NCBI GenBank assembly: GCA_031275525.1
Contig: JAISOP010000317.1
Location: 1 to 6,078, forward strand
From: Tannerella sp.
GTDB lineage: Bacteria > Bacteroidota > Bacteroidia > Bacteroidales > Tannerellaceae
Direction: 5' to 3'
Length of the DNA stretch: 6,078 nt
Shown here: one piece after another, positions 6,028 to 6,078 of the stretch
Numbering within the stretch: the stretch's first letter is position 1
Layout of the letters: each line of letters starts with the position of its first letter
Notes under the pieces: model-generated
Told to the model about the DNA's origin: nothing
Databases searched by the model: none
What the model saw: the letters and a program-made list of their open reading frames with translations, nothing else
Made by a program: the position numbers and the translations under genes

Positions 6028-6039
6028 ACTCTATCTTTG
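6007..6039 (+). promoter_or_regulatory. Bacteroidota-type promoter reading out of the window
   Basis: TATCTTTG at 6032-6039 fits the -7 consensus exactly. A TTCG at 6007-6010 lies 21 bases upstream and may serve as a degenerate -33 element. No ATG follows on the plus strand up to 6078, so the regulated gene probably starts beyond the edge with a leader of more than about 30 bases. It would be divergent from the hydrolase gene, with the whole repeat-rich region 5793-6006 between the two promoters. Confidence 0.55.
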
Positions 6040-6078
6040 CCGCTGTTTTTGTAGCAATCAATTTGTATAGATTTTAAA

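Noticed and set aside
5808..6077. Overlapping small ORFs on both strands of the right intergenic region (89 codons plus; 81 and 123 codons minus)
   Set aside because: The plus frame needs a GTG start and crosses a promoter and inverted repeat. The minus frames consist largely of repeat-derived peptide (FCTKGGVLCTKK, KAFRSFK). Three mutually overlapping frames cannot all be genes and none has a recognisable domain. The 81-codon minus ORF, whose stop is the first triplet of the inverted repeat, is the least unlikely.

Overview
The window looks like a chromosomal segment of a GC-rich member of the Bacteroidales (phylum Bacteroidota). Three things suggest this. The upstream regions lack clear Shine-Dalgarno sequences and instead carry TAnnTTTG-type -7 boxes. 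The intergenic gaps are filled with short-period repeats of a kind I associate with this group: heptamers TTGAGAA and TTAGTGG, and a 9-mer GNCYTAAAA. The larger gene encodes a long, probably lipid-anchored glycoside hydrolase typical of Bacteroidota glycan degraders. I cannot name a genus from the sequence.

Layout. Positions 1-93 may hold the last 30 codons of an upstream plus-strand gene. Positions 94-271 form a gap with a heptamer hairpin, a second GC-rich dispersed repeat and a strong palindrome next to the next start codon. Positions 272-2437 (+) encode a complete ribonuclease R. Positions 2438-2621 separate two convergent genes and are mostly a composite inverted-repeat element with 42-bp arms. 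Positions 2622-5753 (-) encode a complete 1043-residue multidomain glycoside hydrolase. Its last residues and stop codon lie inside the same repeat element. Positions 5754-6078 hold the hydrolase promoter, a 137-bp imperfect inverted repeat, a phased set of TTCGTRCA boxes and a good promoter reading rightward out of the window, presumably for a gene just beyond the edge.

The two main genes have no evident functional link. RNase R is a housekeeping 3'-5' exoribonuclease; the hydrolase is an exported carbohydrate enzyme with no SusC/SusD or regulator partner in view. I see no new defence or mobile system. The most unusual content is non-coding: all three intergenic regions carry short-period tandem units arranged in or inside larger inverted repeats, and the repeats appear to supply the 3' end of one gene and possibly of a second.
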